Assembly (NCBI RefSeq): GCF_016653315.1
Contig: NZ_NHSH01000066.1
Location: forward strand, 1-64,000
Origin: Halochromatium roseum
GTDB taxonomy: Bacteria; Pseudomonadota; Gammaproteobacteria; Chromatiales; Chromatiaceae
Reading direction: 5' to 3'
Length of the DNA: 64,000 nucleotides
Both the position numbers and the translations under genes were made by a program. Shown one piece after another: positions 30,441 to 39,494 of the stretch. The notes below the pieces were generated by a model, which did not search any database, was not told the origin of the DNA, and was given only the letters and a program-made list of their open reading frames with translations. The first letter of the stretch is position 1; each line of letters begins with the position of its first letter.

Positions 30441-30917
30441 ATGTACGACAACATGGTCGATGTCTTGATCTACCTGTTCGAAAATTATATGAGCGGCGAG
30501 GCGATGCCGCCGGAGGATCACGGTGAGCTCGAGGATGAGCTGACCCGCGCCGGCTTCACCAGCAACGAGGTCGCGCAGGCGCTGACCTGGCTCGATGATC
30601 TGGCCCGGCGCATGGAACTCAGCGATTACCGGCCGCGTGACCTCGGCGCCATGCGCATCTACACCGATGCGGAGGCGACCAAGCTCGATCTCGACGCTCG
30701 CGGTCTGCTGCTCTTCTTGGAGCAGAACGGCATTCTCGATCCGCTCAGTCGTGAGCTGGTGATCGATCGCGCCCTGGCCATTGAGCAGGCCTTCGTGTCG
30801 ACCGATGAACTCAAGTGGGTGGTACTGCTGGTGCTGATGAATCGCCCTGGGCAAGAGGATGCGTTCACTCAGATGGAAGAGCTGATCTATGGCGATGAGC
30901 CCGCTTATCTGCACTAG
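30441..30917 (+). CDS. smg: Smg family protein (DUF494)
   Basis: 158 residues with the family start MYDNMVDVLIYLFENY and the C-terminal ELKWVVLLVLMNRPGQEDAF. It is a small, mostly helical, cytosolic protein of unknown function, encoded between dprA and topA in most gammaproteobacteria. Position and length match. ATG at 30441. Confidence 0.96.
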   Translation: MYDNMVDVLIYLFENYMSGEAMPPEDHGELEDELTRAGFTSNEVAQALTWLDDLARRMELSDYRPRDLGAMRIYTDAEATKLDLDARGLLLFLEQNGILDPLSRELVIDRALAIEQAFVSTDELKWVVLLVLMNRPGQEDAFTQMEELIYGDEPAYLH

Positions 30918-31075
30918 CGCAGCTCATGGCCAAACGGTTGTTGGTGCTGGGCTGCCGAAGCGGCTTCTCGATTGCTGCAGCTCGACCAGTGCGCGCTCTC
31001 TTTGTGATGTCGGCCTTGACGTAACGGTCGTCGATCGTATCTCCTAGCGCTCCATTTGAGCGCACTGGCAAGACT

Positions 31076-33433
31076 ATGAACCTCGTCGTCGTCGAGTCGC
31101 CGGCCAAGGCGAAGACCATCAAAAAGTACTTGGGACCGGAGTTCGATGTCGTGGCCTCCTATGGCCACGTCCGTGATCTGGTGCCCAAAGAAGGCGCGGT
31201 CGATACCGAGCACGGCTTCGAGATGAAGTACCAGATCATCGAGCGCAACGAAAAGCACGTCCAGGCGATCTCAAAGAAGCTCAAGACCGCCGATGCCCTT
31301 TATCTCGCAACGGACCCTGATCGCGAGGGTGAGGCGATCTCCTGGCATCTGTACGAGCTACTGCGTAAGCGGCGTCAGATCGGGCAGCGTCCGGTCTATC
31401 GTGTCGTCTTCAACGAGATCACCAAGCGTGCGGTTAATGATGCCGTTGCCAATCCGCGCGAGCTCTCTTATCACCTGGTCAACGCCCAGCAGGCGCGCCG
31501 GGCGTTGGATTATCTGGTCGGCTTCAATCTCTCGCCACTGCTGTGGAAGAAGGTTCGCCGGGGACTCTCGGCTGGGCGTGTACAGAGCCCAGCGTTGCGC
31601 CTGATCGTTGAGCGCGAGCAAGAGATCGAGGCCTTTCAGACCCGTGAGTACTGGACTGTCGAGGCGGATGCCGCTGATCAGGGCAAGACCTTCAGCGCCA
31701 AGCTCGCCGAATACGCGGGCGAGAAGGTCGAGCAGTTCAGCATCACCGATGAGCAACGCGCCCGCGAGGTCGAGCAGACCCTGATTGCTGCGGCCAATGG
31801 CAAGTTGACGGTCGACAAGGTCGAGCGCAAGCAGCGCAAGCGCAATCCGGCGCCGCCCTTCATTACTTCGACCCTGCAGCAGGAGGCGGCGCGCAAGCTG
31901 GGCTTCACCACGCAGCGCACCATGCGCACCGCCCAACAGCTCTATGAAGGCATCGATATCGGCAGCGGTGCCGTGGGCCTGATCACTTACATGCGCACCG
32001 ACTCGGTCAATCTGTCGCAGGACGCGCTGGGCGAGCTGCGTGAGTTCATTGCCGAGCGCTATGGTGCCGACCACCTGCCACCACAGGCGCGGCTATTCAA
32101 GACCAAGTCGAAGAACGCGCAAGAGGCGCATGAGGCGATTCGGCCCACCTCGGTTGGCTATCAGCCGGAGCAGATCAAGGCGCATCTGACTAATGATCAG
32201 GCACGACTCTACGAGCTGATCTGGAAGCGCACCGTCGCCTGCCAGATGGCGCATGCATTGCTGAATCTGGTCTCGATCGATCTCGGCTGTGGCGACGGTA
32301 ACCGCTTCCGCGCGACCGGCTCGACCATCGCCGAGCCTGGCTTCATGCGCGTCTATCTCGAGGGCCGCGACGACGTCAGCAGCGCCGATGACGATGAGGA
32401 GCGGATGCTGCCGGATCTCAAGGAGGGCCAGACGGTCGAGCTGGTCGCCATCCGCCCTGAGCAGCATTTTACCGAGCCGCCGCCGCGCTACTCCGAGGCC
32501 TCGCTGGTGAAGATGCTGGAAGAACTCGGCATCGGTCGGCCTTCAACCTATGCGTCGATCATCTCGACGCTGCAAGATCGCGAGTACGTCGAGCTCGACA
32601 AAAAGCGCTTCACACCGACCGATGTCGGGCGCATCGTCAACAAGTTCCTGACCGAGCACTTCACCTCTTACGTCGACTACGATTTCACCGCGCGCCTCGA
32701 AGACGAGCTGGATGCGGTGTCACGGGGTGAGGAAGAATGGGTACCGTTGCTGAAGCAGTTCTGGAGGCCGTTCAAGGATCAGGTCGATTACACCCAAGAG
32801 CATGTCCAGCGCAGCGATGTCACCCAAGAGGCGATTGACGAGGCATGCCCCAAGTGCGGTGGCCAGCTCGCCAAGCGTCTCGGCCGCAATGGCTTCTTCA
32901 TTGGCTGCTCCAAGTATCCCGAGTGCGACTACACCCGCGATCTGAACGCCGAGAAAGGGGCCAGCGATGAGCCCGAGATCGTCGAGGGCAAGACCTGCCC
33001 GGAATGTGAGTCGCCATTGGCGGTTAAGCGCGGTCGCTACGGCAAGTTCATCGGTTGCACCGGCTATCCCAAGTGTCGCTATATCGAGCCGCTCGAGAAG
33101 CCCGAGGATACCGGTGTTGAATGCCCGAAATGCAAGGCCGGGACATTACAGAAGAAGAAGTCCCGGCGCGGTAAGATCTTCTACTCCTGCTCGACCTATC
33201 CAAAGTGCGACTACGCGGTCTGGAACGAGCCGCTTGCCGAGCCCTGCCCAAATTGCGGCTGGCCGGTGCTGACGCTCAAGGTTACCAAGACCAAGGGTGC
33301 GCAGAAGGTCTGTCCGCAGAAGGAGTGTGGCTACACGGCCCCGGTGGACGAGGATGGCGATGGCGGCTCGGATGATCCGGATGCCGGTGCGGCGAGCGCC
33401 CGCAGCAAGCCGGCGTCCGAGCCGGTCGCTTGA
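31076..33433 (+). CDS. topA: DNA topoisomerase I
   Basis: 785 residues. The Toprim domain (LVVVESPAKAKTI ... DPDREGEAISWH) is followed by the type IA core with the active-site tyrosine Y305 in GLITYMRTDSVN. Four Cys4 zinc ribbons follow at the C-terminus (CPKCGG...CSKYPECDY, CPECES...CTGYPKC, CPKCKAG...CSTYPKC, CPNCGW...CPQKECGY), one more than in E. coli TopA. It relaxes negative supercoils. The stop overlaps the tsaC start (TGATG). Confidence 0.98.
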   Translation: MNLVVVESPAKAKTIKKYLGPEFDVVASYGHVRDLVPKEGAVDTEHGFEMKYQIIERNEKHVQAISKKLKTADALYLATDPDREGEAISWHLYELLRKRRQIGQRPVYRVVFNEITKRAVNDAVANPRELSYHLVNAQQARRALDYLVGFNLSPLLWKKVRRGLSAGRVQSPALRLIVEREQEIEAFQTREYWTVEADAADQGKTFSAKLAEYAGEKVEQFSITDEQRAREVEQTLIAAANGKLTVDKVERKQRKRNPAPPFITSTLQQEAARKLGFTTQRTMRTAQQLYEGIDIGSGAVGLITYMRTDSVNLSQDALGELREFIAERYGADHLPPQARLFKTKSKNAQEAHEAIRPTSVGYQPEQIKAHLTNDQARLYELIWKRTVACQMAHALLNLVSIDLGCGDGNRFRATGSTIAEPGFMRVYLEGRDDVSSADDDEERMLPDLKEGQTVELVAIRPEQHFTEPPPRYSEASLVKMLEELGIGRPSTYASIISTLQDREYVELDKKRFTPTDVGRIVNKFLTEHFTSYVDYDFTARLEDELDAVSRGEEEWVPLLKQFWRPFKDQVDYTQEHVQRSDVTQEAIDEACPKCGGQLAKRLGRNGFFIGCSKYPECDYTRDLNAEKGASDEPEIVEGKTCPECESPLAVKRGRYGKFIGCTGYPKCRYIEPLEKPEDTGVECPKCKAGTLQKKKSRRGKIFYSCSTYPKCDYAVWNEPLAEPCPNCGWPVLTLKVTKTKGAQKVCPQKECGYTAPVDEDGDGGSDDPDAGAASARSKPASEPVA

Positions 33434-34041
33434 TGCGTGCGTCGTCGCGGCACATCAGCATGAAAAGCATCGGGACCTCAAACGTTGGCCTCCGCCTGGC
33501 GGCGCAGGCGATCGCCGCGGGCGATGTGATTGCCTATCCGACCGAGGCCGTCTACGGGCTTGGCTGCGATCCGCTCGACGCTCCGGCGGTGCGGCGTATC
33601 CTCGCCATCAAGCGTCGCCCTGAGCACAAAGGCCTGATCCTGATCGCCGCCGATCTGGACGCCTTATGGCCCTTCATCCTGCCGCTGGAGCCGGCGCGCA
33701 TGGCGGAGATTGAGGCCTCCTGGCCGGGGCCGAACACCTGGCTGCTGCCGGCGCGACCCGATACGCCGACCTGGCTTACTGGGGTGCATGAGACCATCGC
33801 GGTGCGCATCCCCGGTCATCCGGTCGCCCGTGCTCTGTGCGCGGCTTGGGCCGGCTATGGAGGCGGTGCGCTGGTCTCCACCAGCGCCAACATCGCCGCC
33901 CGGCCGCCGGCGCGCACCGCGCTCGAGGTCCGCCACCGCTTACCCAAGGGCCCGGATCTGCTGCTCAATGCCCCTTGCGGCGGCAGTGCCCGCCCGTCGG
34001 TCATTCGTGATGCTCGCAGCGGTGCGGTGCTGCGCGGCTGA
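33433..34041 (+). CDS. tsaC: Threonylcarbamoyl-AMP synthase (Sua5/YrdC/YciO family)
   Basis: 202 residues from ATG 33433, overlapping the topA stop. It is the short, single-domain TsaC form. The YrdC fold motifs are present: AYPTEAVYGLGCDP, KRRPEHKGLILI, PGPNTWLLPA, VRIPGHPVARAL and STSAN. It makes the threonylcarbamoyl adenylate used for t6A37 in ANN-decoding tRNAs. The topA-tsaC neighbourhood is conserved. Its last 41 bases overlap the convergent diguanylate cyclase gene. Confidence 0.95.
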   Translation: MRASSRHISMKSIGTSNVGLRLAAQAIAAGDVIAYPTEAVYGLGCDPLDAPAVRRILAIKRRPEHKGLILIAADLDALWPFILPLEPARMAEIEASWPGPNTWLLPARPDTPTWLTGVHETIAVRIPGHPVARALCAAWAGYGGGALVSTSANIAARPPARTALEVRHRLPKGPDLLLNAPCGGSARPSVIRDARSGAVLRG

Positions 34042-35671
34042 GCGGCTCTGGCGTCGGCGCGCGACAGACGCGATTCTTGCCCTCGCGCTTGGCCTGATAG
34101 AGCGCCTTGTCAGCGCGCGCAATGCTGTCGCTGATGCTCTGATCCAGGCTCGAGACGAGGGTGAGGCCGATGCTCAGGGTAAACTGGACTGGGGCGGCCG
34201 CTTGGCTGGTTGCGACCTGCTGGCGGATCTTCTCGGCCACCTGCTCGGCCTCCTCGAGCCCAGTATTGGGGAGCATCAGGACGAACTCCTCGCCGCCGAA
34301 ACGCACGATCAGGTCGCTCTGTCGGATCTGTTGCCGGATCAAGTCGACGAGCGCGGCGATCACCCGGTCGCCCACATCATGGCCGAAGCGATCGTTGATC
34401 GGCTTGAAATCATCGATGTCCATCATCGCGATGGCGATATCGCGGCCCTCGCGCTTGGCCAGGGCCACGAGGCTGGTTGCCGCCTCATCGAGGTAACGGC
34501 GATTGAAGGCCCCGGTCAGTGGGTCGGTATGCGCAATCCTCGCCAGCTCCTGATTGGCCTGTCTCAGGGCGGCTTCACTGCGCTTGATCTCGGTGAGATC
34601 GATGGCGGAGGTGATCCGCGTCGGCTTGCCATCGATGACGGCGTTCTGGCCCTTGACCAGCATCGGGAACTGGCTGCCATCGCGTTTTTTGCCGATCGCC
34701 TCATAAGGCTCGGAATCCTGATGGGCGATCTTCTCGCGCGCGATCGCTATCGATTCGGGGGCAATAAAGTCAAGTGCATGCAAGCCCTGCGCTTGCGCGA
34801 GCGAGTCGAAGCCGAACAGCTCAAGACCCGCGGTGTTGAGATCGACACAGTGACCCTGATGGAAGATGCCGATCGACTCAAACGCATTCTGGAACAGATA
34901 ACGGAACTTCTCGGTCGACGCCTGCAGCGCCCGTGTGCGCTGCTCGACCTTGTGCTCGAGGCTTTGATTGAGTTCGGCGATGGTCCGGTAGCTGTGCTGG
35001 ATGTTGTCCTGCATGTCATTGATGGCGCGGATGATGAAATCCAGCTCATCGTTGGTGCCAGGCGCGCGCTGTATCTGTAATCGCTGCTTGGAGCCGAGAT
35101 CGATCTGTCTGGCGTAGGTGCCAATCTGGTACAGGTGTCGGGTCACCATCCAGTGGAAGGCCAGGAGGATGACGGCCGAGACGATCAAGGTCTTGATGCC
35201 CTGAGTCACCAGGATGATCATCCCGCGCAGGAACAGATTGCTGTAGACCCGCTCCAGACTGGCAACGATGATCAGACGGCCGGGTTGGACGCTGCGGCCA
35301 AAGTCGGTGGTTGACAGCGTGATCTCCTTACGGATGAAGCCCTTGTCCTGAGGGGTGCCGCGCGCCGCGATCAATTCGCCGTCCTCGCCGCGAATCTCGG
35401 CATAGACGATATCGGGAAAATGCAGGATGCCTTCGAGCTGGCTGTTGAACTGTTTGCGGTCGAAATTCCAGACACAGAGCGCGACGGAATCGCTGTAGCT
35501 GCCCTGGATCTGGTTCAGGCGTTGCTCGATGAGTTCGACGTCGCCGCGATACTCGACGTAGAGCTGGAGCGCGACCGCCAGTAAGGTGATCAGCGAACTG
35601 GTCACCAGGATCGTGATCAGCAGGCGCAGCGCGAGTGGAGAGCGGCGGCGCGAGAGGAAGAAGGAGAGCAT
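34001..35671 (-). CDS. Membrane diguanylate cyclase with PAS sensor domain
   Basis: 556 residues. Two membrane segments (about 17-38 and 150-175) flank a periplasmic sensor domain, followed by HAMP-like helices and a coiled coil (LNQSLEHKVEQRTRALQ). A PAS domain and a GGDEF domain follow. The signature is GGEEF in RFGGEEFVLML, an active form, and no EAL domain is present. It should make cyclic di-GMP. It is encoded just downstream of a periplasmic binding protein gene (21-bp gap) and is probably regulated by that protein. Confidence 0.93.
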   Translation of the reverse strand: MLSFFLSRRRSPLALRLLITILVTSSLITLLAVALQLYVEYRGDVELIEQRLNQIQGSYSDSVALCVWNFDRKQFNSQLEGILHFPDIVYAEIRGEDGELIAARGTPQDKGFIRKEITLSTTDFGRSVQPGRLIIVASLERVYSNLFLRGMIILVTQGIKTLIVSAVILLAFHWMVTRHLYQIGTYARQIDLGSKQRLQIQRAPGTNDELDFIIRAINDMQDNIQHSYRTIAELNQSLEHKVEQRTRALQASTEKFRYLFQNAFESIGIFHQGHCVDLNTAGLELFGFDSLAQAQGLHALDFIAPESIAIAREKIAHQDSEPYEAIGKKRDGSQFPMLVKGQNAVIDGKPTRITSAIDLTEIKRSEAALRQANQELARIAHTDPLTGAFNRRYLDEAATSLVALAKREGRDIAIAMMDIDDFKPINDRFGHDVGDRVIAALVDLIRQQIRQSDLIVRFGGEEFVLMLPNTGLEEAEQVAEKIRQQVATSQAAAPVQFTLSIGLTLVSSLDQSISDSIARADKALYQAKREGKNRVCRAPTPEPLSRAAPHRCEHHE

Positions 35672-35692
35672 CGGAGTCGTCGCTCGCTGGGG

Positions 35693-36502
35693 TCAGTCTA
35701 AGCATGACAGATCCTCGAGATCGGGCAGATACGGATCGCCATACTCGCGCAAAAAGTAGGTGCTGTAGGGACGCGCAACCCGCTCGAGGCTGCCCTTGCG
35801 GATCATGCGGCCGATGACCTCACATAGCATCGCATCGGTCTTGGCGCCTTCGGCCGTGTCCGGCAGGATGAACTTGGAGCCGAAGATCCGGAAGTGTTGC
35901 CGCGCGATGTTGGTCAGGTCGGCCTCGCGGATCATCAGATCGATCTCCCGTGAAGCGAATACCAGACCGTCGATGCGCTTGGCGCTGAGTTTCTTGACGC
36001 TGCAGGGGAGGCAGGTCGTGCCTTGGATTGGGAACTCGAAGAAGGCCCTGTGTCCGGCGTCGGTCTCGATGCGGTAGTCATCGAGCCGGGTCAGATCCAG
36101 TGGTGGACGGTCACGATGGCGATAGAGGGCGAAGTGGCTCTTGGTCAGACTGCAGGTCGAGCGTCGCAGCCCGCGTGCTCGCAGCTCCTCTTCGTAGGGG
36201 CCATCTTCGGGGCCCCAGTCGGCGCTGCCGACGATGGGAAAGTGCAGGTCGGCCAAGCCCTGCGCGACATTGTGGATCGAGCGCTCGAAGGGATAGACCT
36301 CGATGATCAGGCGTCCTGCCTGGTATTCCTCGTCCATGGCCTTGATCACATCGATGAGGATGCCGCGGTCCTTGGTTTCGGCATAGAGGGGCAACTGGCC
36401 GACGTTGAGCCGATAGTCGCGAGCGAGTCCAGTGGTTGGACAGGCGAGCAGCCAGGTGATCAGGCTGCAGATGACCAGCAGGCGTGTTGGCGGCCTCCTC
36501 AT
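35693..36502 (-). CDS. Periplasmic solute-binding protein (family 3-like)
   Basis: 269 residues with a signal peptide (LLVICSLITWLLACPTTGLA). The body has the layout of a small type II periplasmic binding protein: LPLYAETKDRGILIDVIKAM, YPFERSIHNVAQGLADLHFPIV, and a FASREIDLMIREADL...HFRIFGSKFILP region. There is no transporter gene nearby. The next gene in the transcript is a diguanylate cyclase with a periplasmic domain, so it may act as a ligand sensor for that enzyme rather than in uptake. Confidence 0.8.
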   Translation of the reverse strand: MRRPPTRLLVICSLITWLLACPTTGLARDYRLNVGQLPLYAETKDRGILIDVIKAMDEEYQAGRLIIEVYPFERSIHNVAQGLADLHFPIVGSADWGPEDGPYEEELRARGLRRSTCSLTKSHFALYRHRDRPPLDLTRLDDYRIETDAGHRAFFEFPIQGTTCLPCSVKKLSAKRIDGLVFASREIDLMIREADLTNIARQHFRIFGSKFILPDTAEGAKTDAMLCEVIGRMIRKGSLERVARPYSTYFLREYGDPYLPDLEDLSCLD

Positions 36503-36662
36503 CTTGCTCTTCTCACGACAATGATTTGTGCGCGCGCGACCTTTTTACAATCACAAATAGGATGTAGCTCCAGATCTAGAGCACTACCCCGAACATGGAT
36601 ATGGAGTCAATGAGATTTAGAGTACGATGCCAAAGGCTGGCGATCAACTGGGAAGCGATGGG

Positions 36663-37715
36663 TTAGCGCGGCGGCTCCAATTGCGCCACCCAGCGCAGCA
36701 CCTCGGCCACGGCCTCGATCAGGTCGCTCGGGATGTACTGGTCGACCTGTGACTGCTCATGCAGGGCGCGGGCGAGCGGGACGTTCTCCATCACCGGAAT
36801 GCCCTCGGCGCGGGCGATCTCGATGATCCGCTGAGCCATCAGATGCTCGCCCTTGGCGCGCACGATGGGCAAGGGCGTCTCGCCCTCGCGGTATTCGAGC
36901 GCGATGGCAATGCGCGTCGGGTTGGTGACGACCACGCTCGAGCGTTTTACGGCGCTGGCGGTGTTCTGCATCATCAGCTCCTGATGCAACTGCCGGCGCT
37001 TGCCCTTGATGCGCGGATCGCCCTCCATCTCCTTGTATTCCTGCTTGACCTCCTGTTTGGACATGCGCATCTCCTTGGTGAACTGAAAACGCTGAAAGGC
37101 GAAGTCCGCCGCCGCGATCAGGATGAAGCCGAAGCTGGCATAGATCATCAGGTCCAGCATCAGGGCGCCGAGCAGCGGCGACACGCACCCCACCCCGCAG
37201 TGGGGCAGCTTGAGCAGATTGGCCAGATTGTGACTGATGACCTGATAGAAGAGGATCGTCAGCAGCGCGATCTTGAGGATCGACTTGAGTAGCTCGACCA
37301 GATTCTTGATCGAGAAGATCTTCTTCAACCCCTTGCCCGGATTGAACTTGTTGAGATCTGGTTTGAGCGACTCGAAGGCGAGCAGAAAGCCGAACTGTCC
37401 GAGATGGGCCGCGATTCCGACCACCACCGCCAGCACCAGCGGCGGAGTGATCATCTGCAGAAACAGCACGATCAGACCGTCGAAGGTCTGTTCGAGCGCG
37501 AGATAGAAGGGCATGTCCGTGCCGATGAAGAGCGTCGGCAGCAGGATCAGCTCTTGGAGTTTGTCCAAATAGAACCCGGACGCGCCCCACAGCAGGGCAA
37601 ACATCAGCACCACCAGCGCCGCCGAGACCACGTCCTTGCTTGAGGAGACCTGGCCCTTCTTGCGCGCGTCGCTGAGTTTTTTGGGGGTGGGTTGTTCGGT
37701 CTTTTCGCCGCTCAT
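36663..37715 (-). CDS. sctU: Type III secretion export apparatus switch protein SctU (YscU family)
   Basis: 350 residues. The N-terminus MSGEKTEQPTPKKLSDARKKGQV is diagnostic, four membrane segments follow, and then the cytosolic switch domain. The autocleavage motif normally NPTH reads N265-P266-T267-R268 here, with Arg in place of His. In the family, cleavage between Asn and Pro switches substrate from needle to translocators, and the His helps it. It is the last gene of the leftward sctN-U operon. Confidence 0.96.
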   Translation of the reverse strand: MSGEKTEQPTPKKLSDARKKGQVSSSKDVVSAALVVLMFALLWGASGFYLDKLQELILLPTLFIGTDMPFYLALEQTFDGLIVLFLQMITPPLVLAVVVGIAAHLGQFGFLLAFESLKPDLNKFNPGKGLKKIFSIKNLVELLKSILKIALLTILFYQVISHNLANLLKLPHCGVGCVSPLLGALMLDLMIYASFGFILIAAADFAFQRFQFTKEMRMSKQEVKQEYKEMEGDPRIKGKRRQLHQELMMQNTASAVKRSSVVVTNPTRIAIALEYREGETPLPIVRAKGEHLMAQRIIEIARAEGIPVMENVPLARALHEQSQVDQYIPSDLIEAVAEVLRWVAQLEPPR

Positions 37716-37739
37716 CTTTCGCCACTCATGACCGGGTGC

Positions 37740-38525
37740 TCATTGAAACAGGGCGTCAAGCCGCCTGAAAAGCGCGCTCAGCCCCAGCAGCTCGTCTTGC
37801 AGGAACGCGAACAGCAGGGCCAGATAGATCACCAAGATCAGCATGCCAATGGCGCTCTTGATCGGCATCGCCAGCGAGAACACGTTCATCTGCGGCGTGA
37901 AGCGGCTGATGAGCCCAAGCGCGAACTCGGACAGGAACATGGCGATGATGACCGGCGCGGCCAGCAGCACCGTCAGCGCCATGAAATGATCGAGCAGACT
38001 CAGCAGCCAGGGAATGGCCGCGGGCTCCAGACGCGGATAGAAGGAGAACACCGGCCACAGCCGATAGCTCTCATAGAGCGCGCCGAGGAACACCAATATC
38101 CCGCCACCGACGAAGAACAGCACCGCCAGCACCTGCTTGAACAGCACGCCGAGCGGCGAGGTCTGCGCGCCGGTCATGGGATCGATCGAGCTGGCCATGG
38201 TGGTGCCGCGCTGGTTGTCGATGAAAAAGCCGGCCGAGTCGGCGATCCAGAACGGAATCGCTACGCCGAAGCCGATCATCAGTCCGATGAAGACCTCCTT
38301 GCCAACCAGCGCCAGCCCCTCCAGCCAGCCGGGCGGCGTGCTCGGCGCCTCGATCAGCGTCAGTGGCAGGATCAGCAGGGACAGACTGACCGCCACCCCG
38401 TTGCGCGTCATGCCCGGCAGCACCTGGCGCGTGAACATCGGCAGCAGGGCGAAGGCGGTCAGGATGCGCGGCAGGCTGAACACCAGCGCGATCAGGAGAT
38501 GACGCCAGTCGTCGAAGCCGGCCAT
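37740..38525 (-). CDS. sctT: Type III secretion export apparatus protein SctT (YscT family)
   Basis: 261 residues, about six membrane segments, SpaR/YscT/HrcT (FliR-like) family. Typical features are FIDNQRGTTMASSIDPMTG and PLGVLFKQVLAVLFFVGGG. It forms part of the inner-membrane export gate with SctR and SctS. The start overlaps the sctS stop by one base, which indicates translational coupling. Confidence 0.96.
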   Translation of the reverse strand: MAGFDDWRHLLIALVFSLPRILTAFALLPMFTRQVLPGMTRNGVAVSLSLLILPLTLIEAPSTPPGWLEGLALVGKEVFIGLMIGFGVAIPFWIADSAGFFIDNQRGTTMASSIDPMTGAQTSPLGVLFKQVLAVLFFVGGGILVFLGALYESYRLWPVFSFYPRLEPAAIPWLLSLLDHFMALTVLLAAPVIIAMFLSEFALGLISRFTPQMNVFSLAMPIKSAIGMLILVIYLALLFAFLQDELLGLSALFRRLDALFQ

Positions 38526-38797
38526 CAGTGCGCCTTCAGGGTCGCAATGCTGTCGAGGATAGTGAGCGTGTAGTTGAACAGCTCGCCGCCGAGCCAGCGC
38601 GCGGTCATGAAGATGACGACGATGACCACGAACAGCTTGATCGCGAACGACAGTGTCTGCTCCTGGATCTGGGTCAGGGCCTGCAACAGACTGACCAGGG
38701 TGCCAACGATGGCCGCCGCCAGGATCGGCGGCAGCGACAGGTAGAACACCAGCAGCAAGGCCCTGGCGGCGAACTCGACGACCTGCGTATCCAACAT
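38525..38797 (-). CDS. sctS: Type III secretion export apparatus protein SctS (YscS family)
   Basis: 90 residues with two membrane hairpin segments, FliQ/YscS family (LPPILAAAIVGTLVSLLQALTQIQEQTL). It is a small component of the export gate. It follows sctR by 46 bp and overlaps sctT. Confidence 0.96.
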   Translation of the reverse strand: MLDTQVVEFAARALLLVFYLSLPPILAAAIVGTLVSLLQALTQIQEQTLSFAIKLFVVIVVIFMTARWLGGELFNYTLTILDSIATLKAH

Positions 38798-38843
38798 GTT
38801 CGGTTCTCTCCCGGCTCCGGCGCTCGGCGTCTGGTTTCAGGCG

Positions 38844-39494
38844 TCAGGCGTAACTCAGCACTAACCCCTGAATCAGCCGCGTCCAGCCGTCGACCATCAC
38901 GAACAGCAGCAGCTTGAACGGCAGCGAGATGGTCATGGGCGAGACCATCATCATGCCCATGGCCAGCAGGATGTTGGAGATGATCAGGTCGATGGCGACA
39001 AAGGGCAGATAGATCAAAAAGCCGACCTCGAAGGCCGTGCTGAGTTCGCTGACCGTGAACGCCGGGATCAGGACCATGAGGTTGCGCGCGTCCAGATTCT
39101 CCGTCACCTCGGGGGGCCACAGCCGATGCGCCGTCTCTAGGAAGAAGGCCTGATGACGCGGCGCGGCATGGCGGCTGAGAAAGTCGCGGAACGGCTCGGC
39201 GGCCTCGCTCAAGACCGAGGTCAGTTGGTCAGTGGGCAGATTGGCGAGGTCGTGCTGGGTCAGGGTGTCGAAGGCCGCAATCCCGACCGGGGCCATGATG
39301 TAGAGCGTCAGGATGATCGCCAGTCCTTGCAGGGTCATGGTCGGCGGGATCTGCTGGATGCCGAGCGCATTGCGCAACAGCAGCATCACCACCACGATCT
39401 TGACGAAGGAGGTCGCGATCACGGCGATGAAAGGCACCAGCCCCAGAACGACCAGGATCAGGATCAGCAGGGTCGGGTCGAGCGCGCTGCTCAT
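38844..39494 (-). CDS. sctR: Type III secretion export apparatus protein SctR (YscR family)
   Basis: 216 residues, FliP/YscR family. The signatures FVKIVVVMLLLRNALGIQQIPP and FEVGFLIYLPFVAIDLIISNILLAMGMMM are intact, with four membrane segments. It is the core of the export gate complex. ATG 39494 overlaps the sctQ stop by four bases. Confidence 0.97.
   Translation of the reverse strand: MSSALDPTLLILILVVLGLVPFIAVIATSFVKIVVVMLLLRNALGIQQIPPTMTLQGLAIILTLYIMAPVGIAAFDTLTQHDLANLPTDQLTSVLSEAAEPFRDFLSRHAAPRHQAFFLETAHRLWPPEVTENLDARNLMVLIPAFTVSELSTAFEVGFLIYLPFVAIDLIISNILLAMGMMMVSPMTISLPFKLLLFVMVDGWTRLIQGLVLSYA

Noticed and set aside
33710-35080. 456-codon open frame on the plus strand
   Set aside because: Antisense to the diguanylate cyclase gene, whose GGDEF, PAS and membrane features are clear. 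High GC keeps the opposite strand open.
36757-37725. 322-codon frame on the minus strand
   Set aside because: Overlaps sctU in another frame. Composition is that of a shadow frame.
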